Of a stretch of DNA of 64,000 nucleotides, positions 47,324 through 56,810 are shown piece by piece (the first letter of the stretch is position 1; each line of letters begins with the position of its first letter). The notes under the pieces are model-generated. The model was not told where the DNA came from. It searched no databases and saw only the letters and a program-made list of their open reading frames with translations. Location: assembly GCF_014646075.1 (NCBI RefSeq), contig NZ_BMMT01000002.1, forward strand, positions 434,001 through 498,000, given 5' to 3'. A program made the translations under genes and the position numbers. The DNA is from Saccharopolyspora thermophila. Lineage in GTDB: Bacteria > Actinomycetota > Actinomycetes > Mycobacteriales > Pseudonocardiaceae.

Positions 47324-48055
47324 TTAACGACCTCCCCGTTGTTCCGGGTGTGACGCGGAACGCCCTGGTAGGGGCGGGTTTTCGGGCTCGGGCCAGAGCC
47401 CCCGTTGCTGCAGGTGGCGGATCAGCAACTCTCCGGTGCGGACGACGTGCCGCTGCATGCCCACCCGTGCGGCGACGGGATCACGGTGCTGCAGCGCGGA
47501 AAGCACGGCGTGGTGGTCGGCCACCGCGATCTCCCGCCAGTCCGGCAGGTCGCTGAGCACGGTGTGCGGCGTGTAGCGCCGGGCGACGTCGAGGAACCAC
47601 GCCAGCTTGGGCGACTCGGCGACCCGGGAGACGGTGGTGTGAAAGCGGGTCACCAGCTCGCCCACGTCCACCAGCACGAACGGGCTGGACAACTGCATTT
47701 CCTCGTGCAGGGCCGCGAGTTCGGCGAGCTGCGCGGCGCTGATCCGGCTGGCCGCGCGGGCGGCCAGCTCGCCGCCGATGACGGCCTGCAGCCGGTGGGC
47801 ATCCTCGAAGTCCTGGCAGTCCAGCGGCGCGACGGTGAAGCCGCGGCGGGGTTCGAGGGTGACGAAGCCGTCGCCGCGCAGCGCCAGCAGCGCCTCGCGC
47901 ACGGGAGTGACGCTCACGCCGAGTTCCTCGGCGAGCCGCTCCAGATGCAGGTGGTCGCCCGGCCGCAGGTCCCCGGCCATGATCCGGTCCCGTAGCCGGG
48001 CGGCAAGCGCGTCGGGCAGTCTCGGGGCGTTCGTGCGCATCGCCGTGGGGGTCAC
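47324..48055 (-). CDS. GntR-family regulator, FCD subfamily
   Basis: 243 residues from GTG 48055, with ATG 48040 as an alternative; neither has a strong ribosome site. Winged helix: ALAARLRDRIMAGDLRPGDH and ERLAEELGVSVTPVREALLA. FCD domain: FEDAHRLQAVIGGELAARAA, then VTRFHTTVSRVAESPKLAWF and VADHHAVLSALQHRDPVAAR, with histidines in metal-ligand positions. No adjacent catabolic genes point to its target. It starts immediately next to a decayed thioesterase gene on the other strand. Confidence 0.87.
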   Translation of the reverse strand: MTPTAMRTNAPRLPDALAARLRDRIMAGDLRPGDHLHLERLAEELGVSVTPVREALLALRGDGFVTLEPRRGFTVAPLDCQDFEDAHRLQAVIGGELAARAASRISAAQLAELAALHEEMQLSSPFVLVDVGELVTRFHTTVSRVAESPKLAWFLDVARRYTPHTVLSDLPDWREIAVADHHAVLSALQHRDPVAARVGMQRHVVRTGELLIRHLQQRGLWPEPENPPLPGRSASHPEQRGGR

Positions 48056-48060
48056 CGCGC

Positions 48061-48300
48061 GACCACCGGCTGTCCGACGACCCCCTGCCGCACATGACGC
48101 TGGTGCACGGCCTCGACCGGCACGCCGAGGGCGTGCAGCTGGCCAGCCTGGATCACGCGATGTGGTGTCACGACGTCCTCCGCGCCGACGAGTGGCTTAC
48201 GACCGGACTGCCCGGTTGTCGCGGGCGGCCGGGTGCTTGGACGCGGCACCGTCTTCGACCGTTCCGGCCCGCCAGGTCGCCACCGTCGCGCAGGAGGGGC
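48061..48300 (+). pseudogene. Remnant of a TesB-type acyl-CoA thioesterase
   Basis: The first frame gives GVQLASLDHAMWCHDVLRAD then EWL, matching the second-hotdog signature of TesB (compare SLDHAMWFHRRFRADEWLLY in the intact gene at 20059). Other frames then give GGRVLGRGTVFDRSG and ARQVATVAQEG, matching the following TesB strands. So the C-terminal part is present in pieces separated by frameshifts and the N-terminal half is missing. No product expected. Confidence 0.65.
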
Positions 48301-48366
48301 GGCGGTGCCTCAGGCGCCTCCGCCGACGGGTCCGAACGGGGCCGGGCGGCCGGTATCGTCCAGAAC

Positions 48367-49575
48367 GTGGTAGCTGATCCTGCCGACTCCGCCACCGAAG
48401 TGACGCACGCGCTGGCCCGGGCGCGGCTCGCCGACGTGCCGGCGCTCACCGAGCGGCTGATGGCCGCCATCTTCACCGACAACCCGGAGTGGACCGACTA
48501 CAGCCCGGTGCCCAAGGAGGACCTCTGGGAGGGCTGCCGCCAGTACCTCGGGCGCATCCTGGAGATCCTCAGCGGTGAGGTGGGCGGCCCGGACGGCGAC
48601 GACGTCGCGGCCGCGATCGGCCGCCGCCGCGCCGAGCAGGGCGTGCCCTTGGAGGTCATGCTGCGGACCTTCCGGCTCGGTGGGCGGATCGTGTGGGAGG
48701 CGCTGGTCGACCAGGCGCACCAGGACGGCGCCGACCCGGACTCGATGCTCGGGGTGGCCACCTCGATCTGGACGGTCATCGACGGGCTGTCCTCGACGCT
48801 GTCGACGTCGTACCGCAACACCGAGATGGAGCGGGTGCGCCGCGACGACCAGCGGCGCCACGCGCTGGTGGAGGACCTGCTCGCCGGCCGGGCGCGGGAC
48901 ATCGCGTTCGCGCAGCGCACCGCCAAGGAGCTGGACCTGCCCACCGGCGGGTCGTACCTGGTGGTCGTCGCGGAGATGACCCACGACGGCGGTTTCGCCC
49001 TGCGCGGCCACCAGGACGCGCTGAGCGCGCTGCACTTCCGGTCGGTGTGGCAGGTGCGCGCCGACTCGCTGGTGGGACTGATCGCTTTGGAGCAGCGCGG
49101 CAAGGATCTCGCGCTGGACGCGCTGCGGCCGCTGGCCCGCGGGCGCGTGGCGGCGTCGCCGGTGGTGCGCGGGCTGGCCGAGGTGGGCCTCGCCCACCAG
49201 CTCGCGCTGACCACGCTGGGCACCTCCTCACACGGGGCCGCGGAGCTGGTGACGCTGGAGGAGCGGTTCCCGGAGGCGCTGCTGGTGCAGTCGCCCGACC
49301 TGGCGCAACGCCTGCTGGAGACGCAGCTGGGTCCGGTGCTGGAACTGCCGGTGCGGGAGCGCGACATGCTGCTGGACACGCTCACGGCGTGGCTGGAGGA
49401 GAACTGCTCCACGGCCAACGCGGCGGTCCGCCTGCACTGCCACCGCAACACCGTGCTCAACCGCCTCCACCGCATCACGTCGCTGATCGGCCAGCCGCTC
49501 TACGGCCGCACGGCCTACGTGTCCCTGTCGCTCGCGCTGTCCGCCCTGCGCCTCCGCGACGGCCTGCGCGGCTGA
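48367..49575 (+). CDS. PucR/CdaR-type transcriptional regulator
   Basis: 402 residues from GTG 48367. TATCGT at 48354-48359 ends eight bases before it and there is no ribosome site, so a leaderless transcript is likely; open frame further upstream is thioesterase remnant. The N-terminal helical domain (about 10-160) includes VPLEVMLRTFRLGGRIVWEA; a middle GGDEF-like regulatory fold follows (about 180-280); the C-terminal PucR helix-turn-helix is in WLEENCSTANAAVRLHCHRN and TVLNRLHRITSLIG. Members activate catabolic or differentiation genes in response to metabolites. The effector is unknown. Confidence 0.9.
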   Translation: MVADPADSATEVTHALARARLADVPALTERLMAAIFTDNPEWTDYSPVPKEDLWEGCRQYLGRILEILSGEVGGPDGDDVAAAIGRRRAEQGVPLEVMLRTFRLGGRIVWEALVDQAHQDGADPDSMLGVATSIWTVIDGLSSTLSTSYRNTEMERVRRDDQRRHALVEDLLAGRARDIAFAQRTAKELDLPTGGSYLVVVAEMTHDGGFALRGHQDALSALHFRSVWQVRADSLVGLIALEQRGKDLALDALRPLARGRVAASPVVRGLAEVGLAHQLALTTLGTSSHGAAELVTLEERFPEALLVQSPDLAQRLLETQLGPVLELPVRERDMLLDTLTAWLEENCSTANAAVRLHCHRNTVLNRLHRITSLIGQPLYGRTAYVSLSLALSALRLRDGLRG

Positions 49576-49605
49576 GCCGGCGGGGTTGACAGCCCCGAAC
49601 GAAAA

Positions 49606-49634
49606 CCCGCCCGGTTCGACGATCACCGGGCGGG
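49606..49634. terminator. Bidirectional terminator between pucR-type and DUF397 genes
   Basis: CCCGCCCGGT (49606-49615) and ACCGGGCGGG (49625-49634) pair perfectly around a 9-base loop. On the minus strand the stem is followed by TTTTCG, on the plus strand by CTTGT. Confidence 0.82.
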
Positions 49635-49650
49635 CTTGTCGCTGCGCGGC

Positions 49651-49815
49651 TCAGCGGTCGAACCGGCCACCCTTGATCGCGTCGATGAACGCGGCCCACT
49701 GCCTGCCGGTCGCCGTGAAGTTGCCGGCGTCGCGGTTCTTCGTGTCGCGCACCGCGGCGCCACCACTGATGCGACCGACCTCAACGCAGTTCTCGGCCCC
49801 CTGGCTGCGGCTCAC
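49651..49815 (-). CDS. DUF397 family protein (54 aa)
   Basis: GTG 49815 to TGA 49651. The family pattern is clear: RSQGAENCVEVGRISGGAAV, RDTKNRDAGNF and ATGRQWAAFIDAIKGGRFD. DUF397 proteins usually follow an XRE-type regulator gene in actinomycetes and act with it; here no such partner is adjacent. The usual N-terminal W-x-K/T-SS motif is missing or lies in another frame: a 13-codon frame (49853-49812) ending TSDE-stop overlaps the GTG by 4 bases, so either translation is coupled or the 5' end is frameshifted. Confidence 0.75.
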   Translation of the reverse strand: MSRSQGAENCVEVGRISGGAAVRDTKNRDAGNFTATGRQWAAFIDAIKGGRFDR

Positions 49816-49908
49816 TCGTCGGATGTTGTAACTGTGCGCAGTGTATCGAACACCTCACGTAACGACCAGTGTGAGCGAGCGTGTCCAGGTTCATCGCCGA
49901 CACGAGCC

Positions 49909-49967
49909 GTAACTGTCGTGTTACATGTTGTGTTCGTCACGTGGGGAAATGTGCGGAGTGCACATTT
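49909..49967. promoter_or_regulatory. Two palindromes upstream of the lpdA-pdh operon
   Basis: GTAAC-6-GTTAC at 49909-49924 and AAATGTGC-GGAGT-GCACATTT at 49947-49967 (perfect 8-bp arms). The region is markedly AT-richer than its surroundings and lies 130-190 bases before the lpdA start and 94-152 bases before the DUF397 start on the other strand. Candidate operators. Confidence 0.55.
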
Positions 49968-50097
49968 GGCCGGGGGGTAAGTCTGGGCAACCGGGCATAG
50001 CGCGCACGTGGTCGCGCTCACGACACTCACGGTGAGAATTGCCCGCTCGATCCGGGCTTTCCGTAACCAGCGCGTGCAGTCAAAGGAGCACAGCGAA

Positions 50098-51558
50098 GTG
50101 CAGGAGTTCGACCTTCTCGTGGTGGGCGGCGGCCCGGGTGGTTACGTCGCCGCGATCCGGGCCGCACAGCGCGGTCTCTCGGTCGGTGTGGTGGAAAAGG
50201 AACGGCCCGGCGGGGTCTGCCTGAACTGGGGCTGCATCCCCACCAAGGCGATGCTGCGCTCGGCCGAGGTCTACGAGACCGTCCTGCACGCGGCTGACTT
50301 CGGCGTCAACGTCGAGAACGTCAGCGTCGACTACGACGCGATCCGGCGCCGCAAGAGCAGCGTCGTCAAGGGCCTCACCGACGGCGTGGCGGGCCTGCTG
50401 AAGAGCAACGGCGTCACCGTCATCAACGGCCACGCCCGGTTCACCGGACCGACCACCGTGGACGTCTACGCCACCGGGGACTCGCCGCTGGGCGCCGACG
50501 GCCCGCGCTACGCCGCCGAACCGGCCGGCGCGCAGCCGATCGAGCAGGTCTCGGCCCGCGACGTCATCATCGCCACCGGCTCGGTCCCCGTGCAGCTGCC
50601 GCTGCCCGGCGCCGACCTGCCCGGCGTCATCACCTCCGACGGCGCCTTCGGTCTGACCGAGGTGCCCCGCCGCATCGCCATCATCGGCGGCAGCGCGGTC
50701 GGCGCCGAGTGGGCCACCCTCTTCGCCACCCTCGGCAGCGAGGTCAGCATCATCGAGATGCAGAAGACCCTGGTGCCCGCCGAGGACGCCGAGATCGGCA
50801 AGGCCCTGGGCCGCTCCTTCACCAAGCGCGGCATCAAGGTCCTCACCGAGGCCACCGTGTCCCGCATCGACCAGGGCGCCGACGGTCTCGAGGTCACCGT
50901 GGACGGCGCGAAGCCGCAGAAGATCGACGCCGACGTGGTGCTGGTGGGGGTTGGCCGCAAGCCCAACACCGCCCACCTCGACCTGGACCGGACCGGGGTG
51001 GCCACCACCGAGCGCGGGTTCATCGTCGTCGACGACAAGCTACGCACCAACGTCGAGCACGTCTACGCCATCGGCGACGTGACCGGCAAGGCGCTGCTGG
51101 CGCACGTCGCGTCCCACCAGGGTGTGGTCGCCGCCGAGACGATCGCCGGGCACCACGCCTCGATCGACTACAACGTGATCCCGGCCGCCACCTTCACGCA
51201 CCCGGAGATCGCCAGCGTCGGCCTCACCGAGGCGCAGGCCGTCGAGGCCGGGCACGAGGTCGTGACCGCCAGGTTCCCGTTCGCCGCGCTGGGCCGCGCG
51301 CAGAGCTACGGCGACACCGAGGGCTTCCTCAAGATCGTGGCCGGCAAGAAGTACGGCGAGGTCCTCGGCGTGCACATCATCGGCCACTCCGCCAGCGACC
51401 TGATCACCGAGGGCGCGCTGGCCATGGCGCTGGAAGCCACCCTCGACGAGCTCGCCGAGACCATCCACGCGCACCCCACCCTGGGGGAGATCGGCATGGA
51501 GGCCGCGATGGCCGCGCTGGGTCTGCCGGTCCACATCGCACCGCCGAAGAAGCGCTGA
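50098..51558 (+). CDS. lpdA: Dihydrolipoyl dehydrogenase (E3)
   Basis: 486 residues from GTG 50098 behind AAAGGAG. FAD fold DLLVVGGGPGGYVAAIRAAQ at the start; redox disulfide C41-C46 in GGVCLNWGCIPTK; NAD fold IAIIGGSAVGAEWATLFATL; FAD-binding YAIGDVTGKALLAHVA; and the C-terminal active-site pair in HAHPTLGEIGMEA. It reoxidises dihydrolipoamide of the E2 protein. First gene of the pdh cluster, 32 bases before pdhA. The insert between about 120 and 150 (GDSPLGADGPRYAAE) is slightly longer than in many E3 proteins. Confidence 0.95.
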   Translation: MQEFDLLVVGGGPGGYVAAIRAAQRGLSVGVVEKERPGGVCLNWGCIPTKAMLRSAEVYETVLHAADFGVNVENVSVDYDAIRRRKSSVVKGLTDGVAGLLKSNGVTVINGHARFTGPTTVDVYATGDSPLGADGPRYAAEPAGAQPIEQVSARDVIIATGSVPVQLPLPGADLPGVITSDGAFGLTEVPRRIAIIGGSAVGAEWATLFATLGSEVSIIEMQKTLVPAEDAEIGKALGRSFTKRGIKVLTEATVSRIDQGADGLEVTVDGAKPQKIDADVVLVGVGRKPNTAHLDLDRTGVATTERGFIVVDDKLRTNVEHVYAIGDVTGKALLAHVASHQGVVAAETIAGHHASIDYNVIPAATFTHPEIASVGLTEAQAVEAGHEVVTARFPFAALGRAQSYGDTEGFLKIVAGKKYGEVLGVHIIGHSASDLITEGALAMALEATLDELAETIHAHPTLGEIGMEAAMAALGLPVHIAPPKKR

Positions 51559-51590
51559 AGGCAGAGCCTTTTTCCGAAAGGGGATCCGTC

Positions 51591-52694
51591 ATGGCACAGA
51601 CGGCCACGCGCAGCAAACCGTCCACCCGAGGTGCTGCCAAGTCGCGCCGCGGCAGCGCGGTACGCGGCTCCGGCGGCGGTGCGTTCGCCGGGGAGTCGCC
51701 GGAGCTGCTGCGGGACTACTTCCACGAGATGACCCTGATCCGCCGCTTCGAGGAGCGCGCGGCCCAGGGCTACACCCAGGCCAAGATCGGCGGGTACTGC
51801 CACCTCAACCTCGGCGAGGAGGCCACCGTCGTCGGCCTGATGCGCGCCCTGCGCAAGACCGACCTGCTGTTCACCAACTACCGCGAGCACGGCTACGCCA
51901 TCGCCAAGGGCATCGAGCCCGGTCGCGTGATGGCCGAGCTGTACGGCCGCACCACCGGCACCTCCAAGGGCTGGGGCGGCTCGATGCACATGTTCGACGT
52001 CGAGGCCGGGCTGCTCGGTGGCTACGGCATCGTCGGCGGCCAGATCCCGCTGGCCACCGGTGCCGCGCTGGCCATCGACTACCGCGGCGGCGACCAGGTC
52101 GTGATGTGCCAGATGGGCGACGGCACCACCAACATCGGTGCCTTCCACGAGGCGCTGAACATCGCCGCCCTGTGGAAACTGCCGGTGGTCTTCGTGGTGA
52201 TCAACAACCAGCTCGGCATGGGCACCACGGTGGAGCGGTCCTCGGCGGAGTCGGAGCTGTACAAGCGCGCCGCGGCCTACCGGATGCACGGCGAGCGGGT
52301 GGACGGCACCGACGTGCTGGCCGTGCGCGACGCGGCGACCCGGCTCGTCGAGCGGGCCCGCTCCGGCGGCGGCCCGGCCCTGCTGGAGGCCGTCAGCGAG
52401 CGGCTGAAGGGCCACTCGGTGGTCGACCCGGCCAAGTACCGCAGCGAGGAGGCGGTGGAGAAGGCTCGCCAGGCCGACCCGGTCGCCAACTTCCGGGCCC
52501 AGCTCATCGAGGCCGGTGTCCTCGACGAGGACGGCGCCGCCGAGATCGAACGCAAGGCGCAGGCCGAGGCCGACGCGGCGGTCGCGTTCGCCGACGACAG
52601 CCCGCACCCGGACCCGTCGACGCTGTTCGACTACACCTACGCCACCCCGGTGGCCAACGATTCGCGACGGCTCCCCGCCGACCCGGTGTTCTGA
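51591..52694 (+). CDS. pdhA: Pyruvate dehydrogenase E1 component, alpha subunit
   Basis: 367 residues from ATG 51591, with AAAGGGGA upstream. A basic Ser/Thr/Arg-rich leader of about 35 residues precedes the family region FHEMTLIRRFEERAAQGYTQ. The thiamine-diphosphate motif is GDGTTNIGAFHEALNIAALW then VINN; the phosphorylation-loop-like segment is RMHGERVDGTDV. With PdhB it decarboxylates pyruvate and reductively acetylates lipoyl-E2. Organised as alpha2beta2 type, unlike the single-chain AceE also found in actinomycetes. It could alternatively act on branched-chain 2-oxo acids; the sequence does not exclude this. Confidence 0.9.
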   Translation: MAQTATRSKPSTRGAAKSRRGSAVRGSGGGAFAGESPELLRDYFHEMTLIRRFEERAAQGYTQAKIGGYCHLNLGEEATVVGLMRALRKTDLLFTNYREHGYAIAKGIEPGRVMAELYGRTTGTSKGWGGSMHMFDVEAGLLGGYGIVGGQIPLATGAALAIDYRGGDQVVMCQMGDGTTNIGAFHEALNIAALWKLPVVFVVINNQLGMGTTVERSSAESELYKRAAAYRMHGERVDGTDVLAVRDAATRLVERARSGGGPALLEAVSERLKGHSVVDPAKYRSEEAVEKARQADPVANFRAQLIEAGVLDEDGAAEIERKAQAEADAAVAFADDSPHPDPSTLFDYTYATPVANDSRRLPADPVF

Positions 52695-52750
52695 CGCCAC
52701 TTCCGGGTCAGCCGAACCGTCGCGGTATTTGCGACACCCCGCCACGTTCC

Positions 52751-52806
52751 ACCGCGGGCCTTTCGCACGCCACTGCGGAAGGCCCGCGGTACACCAAATG
52801 CTTTTT
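52751..52806 (+). terminator. Terminator-like hairpin between pdhA and pdhB
   Basis: ACCGCGGGCCTT (52751-52762) and AAGGCCCGCGGT (52779-52790) pair perfectly over 12 bp; TTTTT follows at 52802-52806, eleven bases after the stem. The position inside the operon suggests partial termination or an RNA-processing/stability element. Confidence 0.7.
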
Positions 52807-52823
52807 GTGCAGGAGTAACAACC

Positions 52824-53819
52824 TTGGCCGTCATCTCGTATCGCCAAGCGTTGCACGACACGCTTCGCGAGGAAATGCTGCGCGATGAGGACGTCTTCCT
52901 CATCGGCGAGGAAATCGGGGTCTTCGAGGGCTCCTACAAGATCACCGCAGGGCTGCTGAAGGAGTTCGGCGAGAAGCGGGTCCGCGACACCCCGATCGCC
53001 GAGGAGGGCTTCGTCGGCGCCGCGGTCGGCGCCGCCATGCTGGGCCTGCGGCCGGTCGTGGAACTGATGACGATCAACTTCTCGCTGATCGCGCTGGACC
53101 AGATCGTCAACCACGCGGCCAAGATCTACGGCATGTTCGGCGGCCAGACCAGTGTGCCGATGGTGCTGCGCACCCCGGGCGGCGGCGGCCAGCAGCTCGG
53201 GGCCACGCACTCGCAGAACATCGAGCTGTACTACGCGTTCGTGCCGGGCCTGAAGGTCGTGGCGCCGAGCACCCCGGCCGACGCCAAGGCCCTGCTGCTG
53301 GCGTCCATCCGGGACAACGACCCGGTGCTGTTCCTGGAGAACCTCGCGCTGTACAACACCAAGGGCGAGGTGCCCGACGTGGTCGAGCCGGCCGAGATCG
53401 GCAAGGCCAAGGTGACCCGGGAGGGCACCGACATCACCATCATCGGCTACTCGCGGATGGCGATGATCGCCCAGCAGGTGGCGGAGAAGCTGCACGCCGA
53501 GGAGGGCATCAACGCCGAGGTCGTCGACCTGCGGAGCCTGCGCCCGCTGGACCGGCACACCATCGTGGAGTCCGTGCGCAAGACCGGCTGCGCCGTGGTC
53601 GCCGAGGACGACTGGCTGACCTACGGCATCGGTGCGGAGATCGCGGCGTCGATCTCCGACGGCGCGTTCGACTACCTGGACGCCCCGGTGCGCCGTGTTG
53701 CGGCGGCGGAGGTGCCGCTGCCGTACGCCAAGCCGCTGGAGCGCGCCGCGCTGCCGTCCGCGGAATCCTTGACCACGGCCGTCCACCAGACCCTGGAAGC
53801 GGTCGGCCGCCGCCGCTGA
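52824..53819 (+). CDS. pdhB: Pyruvate dehydrogenase E1 component, beta subunit
   Basis: 331 residues from a TTG at 52824, chosen because GCAGGAG lies eight bases upstream and the family N-terminus (AVISYRQALHDTLREEMLRD) begins there. Motifs: VFLIGEEIGVFEG, TPIAEEGFVGAAVGAAMLGL, the potassium/TPP-loop region APSTPADAKALLLASIRDND, and VVDLRSLRPLDRHTIVESV. It completes the E1 active site with PdhA. Lies 24 bases before pdhC and after an intercistronic hairpin. Confidence 0.93.
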   Translation: MAVISYRQALHDTLREEMLRDEDVFLIGEEIGVFEGSYKITAGLLKEFGEKRVRDTPIAEEGFVGAAVGAAMLGLRPVVELMTINFSLIALDQIVNHAAKIYGMFGGQTSVPMVLRTPGGGGQQLGATHSQNIELYYAFVPGLKVVAPSTPADAKALLLASIRDNDPVLFLENLALYNTKGEVPDVVEPAEIGKAKVTREGTDITIIGYSRMAMIAQQVAEKLHAEEGINAEVVDLRSLRPLDRHTIVESVRKTGCAVVAEDDWLTYGIGAEIAASISDGAFDYLDAPVRRVAAAEVPLPYAKPLERAALPSAESLTTAVHQTLEAVGRRR

Positions 53820-53843
53820 GTCTGTGCTCACCCGAGGAAGACG

Positions 53844-55100
<1,257 letters not shown>

Positions 55101-55195
55101 CCAGCGGGCGGAGGGGCCATGGTGCTCCTCCGCCCGCCGGGACACCGGCGTGGTTGTGCCGGTGGCGACACCCGGTCCCGCCGCGCGTTCGGCCT

Positions 55196-55239
55196 GGCCC
55201 CTTCCGCGACGTCCCCGACCGTCGCGGAAGGGGCCTTTT
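55196..55239 (+). terminator. Intrinsic terminator of the pdh operon
   Basis: GGCCCCTTCCGCGAC (55196-55210) and GTCGCGGAAGGGGCC (55221-55235) pair perfectly over 15 bp around a 10-base loop, followed directly by TTTT. Confidence 0.92.
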
Positions 55240-55334
55240 CACGCCCCACATCGCTCGAGGCGCATGCCGTGCTGGTGTGGGTGCGACCGCGGCCTGGGAC
55301 CGGGTTTCGGCGAAGTTGGGAGGTGGGGATGCTG

Positions 55335-56354
55335 TCAGGTGAGGGCGTTGGCGAGTTTGGGGGTCAGGCGGTCCAGGGCGAAGGGAATGCTTGACACCGT
55401 TGCCGAGCCGAGCGCCATGGTCAGGTCGTAGTCGTCGAGCAGGACCAGCGCGCCGCGCTTGGCCGCGGGCAGGTTGTTCAGCAGCGGGTCGTTGCGCACC
55501 GCGTCCACATCGGTCGGTCTGGCGGTGGTGACGATGACGACGTCGGCGTCCAGCAGCGACACCTGCTCCTTGCTGATCTTGACGTTGAACCGGCCGTCGC
55601 TGTCGAGGCTGTCGATGCCCGGCGCCAGCCGCAGACCCAGCTGCTCCAGCAGCGCGGTCCGCGCGTCCTGCTTGGTGTAGGCGGCGTAGGTGCCCGCCGA
55701 GTCGGTGCGGACCGTGACGTGCGTGCGGCCCTCGAACAGCGGGTTCGCCCGCCGGGTCTGCTCGATGCGCGCCTGGGTGTCGGCGACCATCCTGGCGACG
55801 TCAGCCTCGCGGCCCAGCACCCGGCCGATGGTCTCGGCCTGCACCCGCCAGTCCACGCCGTAGTCGATGGCGTTCGGCGGCTGCGCCACCACCGGGTTGA
55901 AGCTGCTCAGCCGGTGGTACTGGTCCTGGGTCAGCGCGCTCTGCACCGCGATCATCACGTCCGGGGCGAGCGCGATGACGCCCTCCACGTCGACCTCGCT
56001 GCCGAAGATCTTGGGCCGTTCGGCGCCCAGCAGGGGCTGCACCCACGGGCCGACGCCGCTCTCCCACGGTCCCCACCTGGTCAACCCGGCCGGGACGACG
56101 CCCAGCGGCAGCAGCACGTCGTGGTCGGTGATGCCGAGGGTGACGACGCGCTTCGGGGCCGCCTCGATCCGCGCGGTGCCGTACCGGTTCGGGATGGTCA
56201 CGGGGAAACCGGGCCCGGCCGGGGCGCGGCCCGTCGCGTCGGACCCGCCGGTGCCGCACGCCGCCAGCCCGGCCGCGAGCACACCGGTCACGCCGAGCAC
56301 AAAGCCCCGGCGGCCGAACGTGCCGGTCCGGGTCGCTGGGGGAGGCGTCATCAC
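55335..56354 (-). CDS. Iron-siderophore-type ABC substrate-binding lipoprotein
   Basis: 339 residues from ATG 56354 with AAGGACC upstream (56351 is a second ATG). The signal peptide has a twin-arginine-like FGRRGFVLG and a lipobox LAACG with the lipidated Cys33. The binding-protein fold is seen in PKRVVTLGITDHDVLLPLGV, GSEVDVEGVIALAPDVMIAV and LSSFNPVVAQPPNAIDYGVD. The FecB/FepB group binds ferric siderophores, and an iron-box-like site lies just upstream. No permease genes adjoin it, so it relies on a transporter elsewhere. Confidence 0.88.
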   Translation of the reverse strand: MMTPPPATRTGTFGRRGFVLGVTGVLAAGLAACGTGGSDATGRAPAGPGFPVTIPNRYGTARIEAAPKRVVTLGITDHDVLLPLGVVPAGLTRWGPWESGVGPWVQPLLGAERPKIFGSEVDVEGVIALAPDVMIAVQSALTQDQYHRLSSFNPVVAQPPNAIDYGVDWRVQAETIGRVLGREADVARMVADTQARIEQTRRANPLFEGRTHVTVRTDSAGTYAAYTKQDARTALLEQLGLRLAPGIDSLDSDGRFNVKISKEQVSLLDADVVIVTTARPTDVDAVRNDPLLNNLPAAKRGALVLLDDYDLTMALGSATVSSIPFALDRLTPKLANALT

Positions 56355-56382
56355 GGGTCCTTCGTCCTCGGAGTCGATCTAC

Positions 56383-56401
56383 ACAAGCAAGGCTAACCTC
56401 A
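56383..56401. promoter_or_regulatory. Candidate iron box (DtxR/IdeR type)
   Basis: AAGGCTAACCTCA on the plus strand matches the GGCTAACCT half of the DtxR/IdeR site exactly, while the other half is poor (about 13 of 19 positions overall). It lies about 30-45 bases before the ATG of the siderophore-binding lipoprotein gene. Confidence 0.5.
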
Positions 56402-56517
56402 CTGGCACGGTCGGCCGAATCCGATCGCCTGGTGAGCCGGATCACTCGCACAGATCGGCGAGGTATCGTGAGCACACGCTCACGGTGCGCAACGGGGCGC
56501 GGGATGCAGGAGTCGCC

Positions 56518-56730
56518 ATGAGTGACGATGACGTGTTCGGCCGTCGTTGGGTCCTCGCCGAGGACGAGCTGCTGAGGATGCTGTGGCGCTGCCACGCGGG
56601 CGAGAACCCCGACGTCGTCCTGCTGGAGCTGCACGCCAACCGCCGTGAGGACCGGCGCGAACCCGCCGCCGGGCGCGCCCCCCGCGTCACCCGCCACCTG
56701 CGCCGCGACCGCCACCGGGCGGTGCGCTGA
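56518..56730 (+). CDS. Small hypothetical protein (70 aa)
   Basis: ATG 56518 follows GCAGGAG at good spacing. The product has a mixed acidic start (SDDDVFGRRWVLAEDELLRM), a helix LWRCHAGENPDVVLLELHAN and a strongly basic tail (RHLRRDRHRAVR). A TATCGT hexamer about 50 bases upstream may be the -10. I do not recognise a family. Start signal and codon use support a real gene; the function is unknown. Confidence 0.6.
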   Translation: MSDDDVFGRRWVLAEDELLRMLWRCHAGENPDVVLLELHANRREDRREPAAGRAPRVTRHLRRDRHRAVR

Positions 56731-56810
56731 AATCCGGCGGACCGCCGCCCCGGCCGGGCGGGCGGCCGATACGGTGTCGTTGATCGCCACCGCACTGGAG
56801 ACCACACCTG

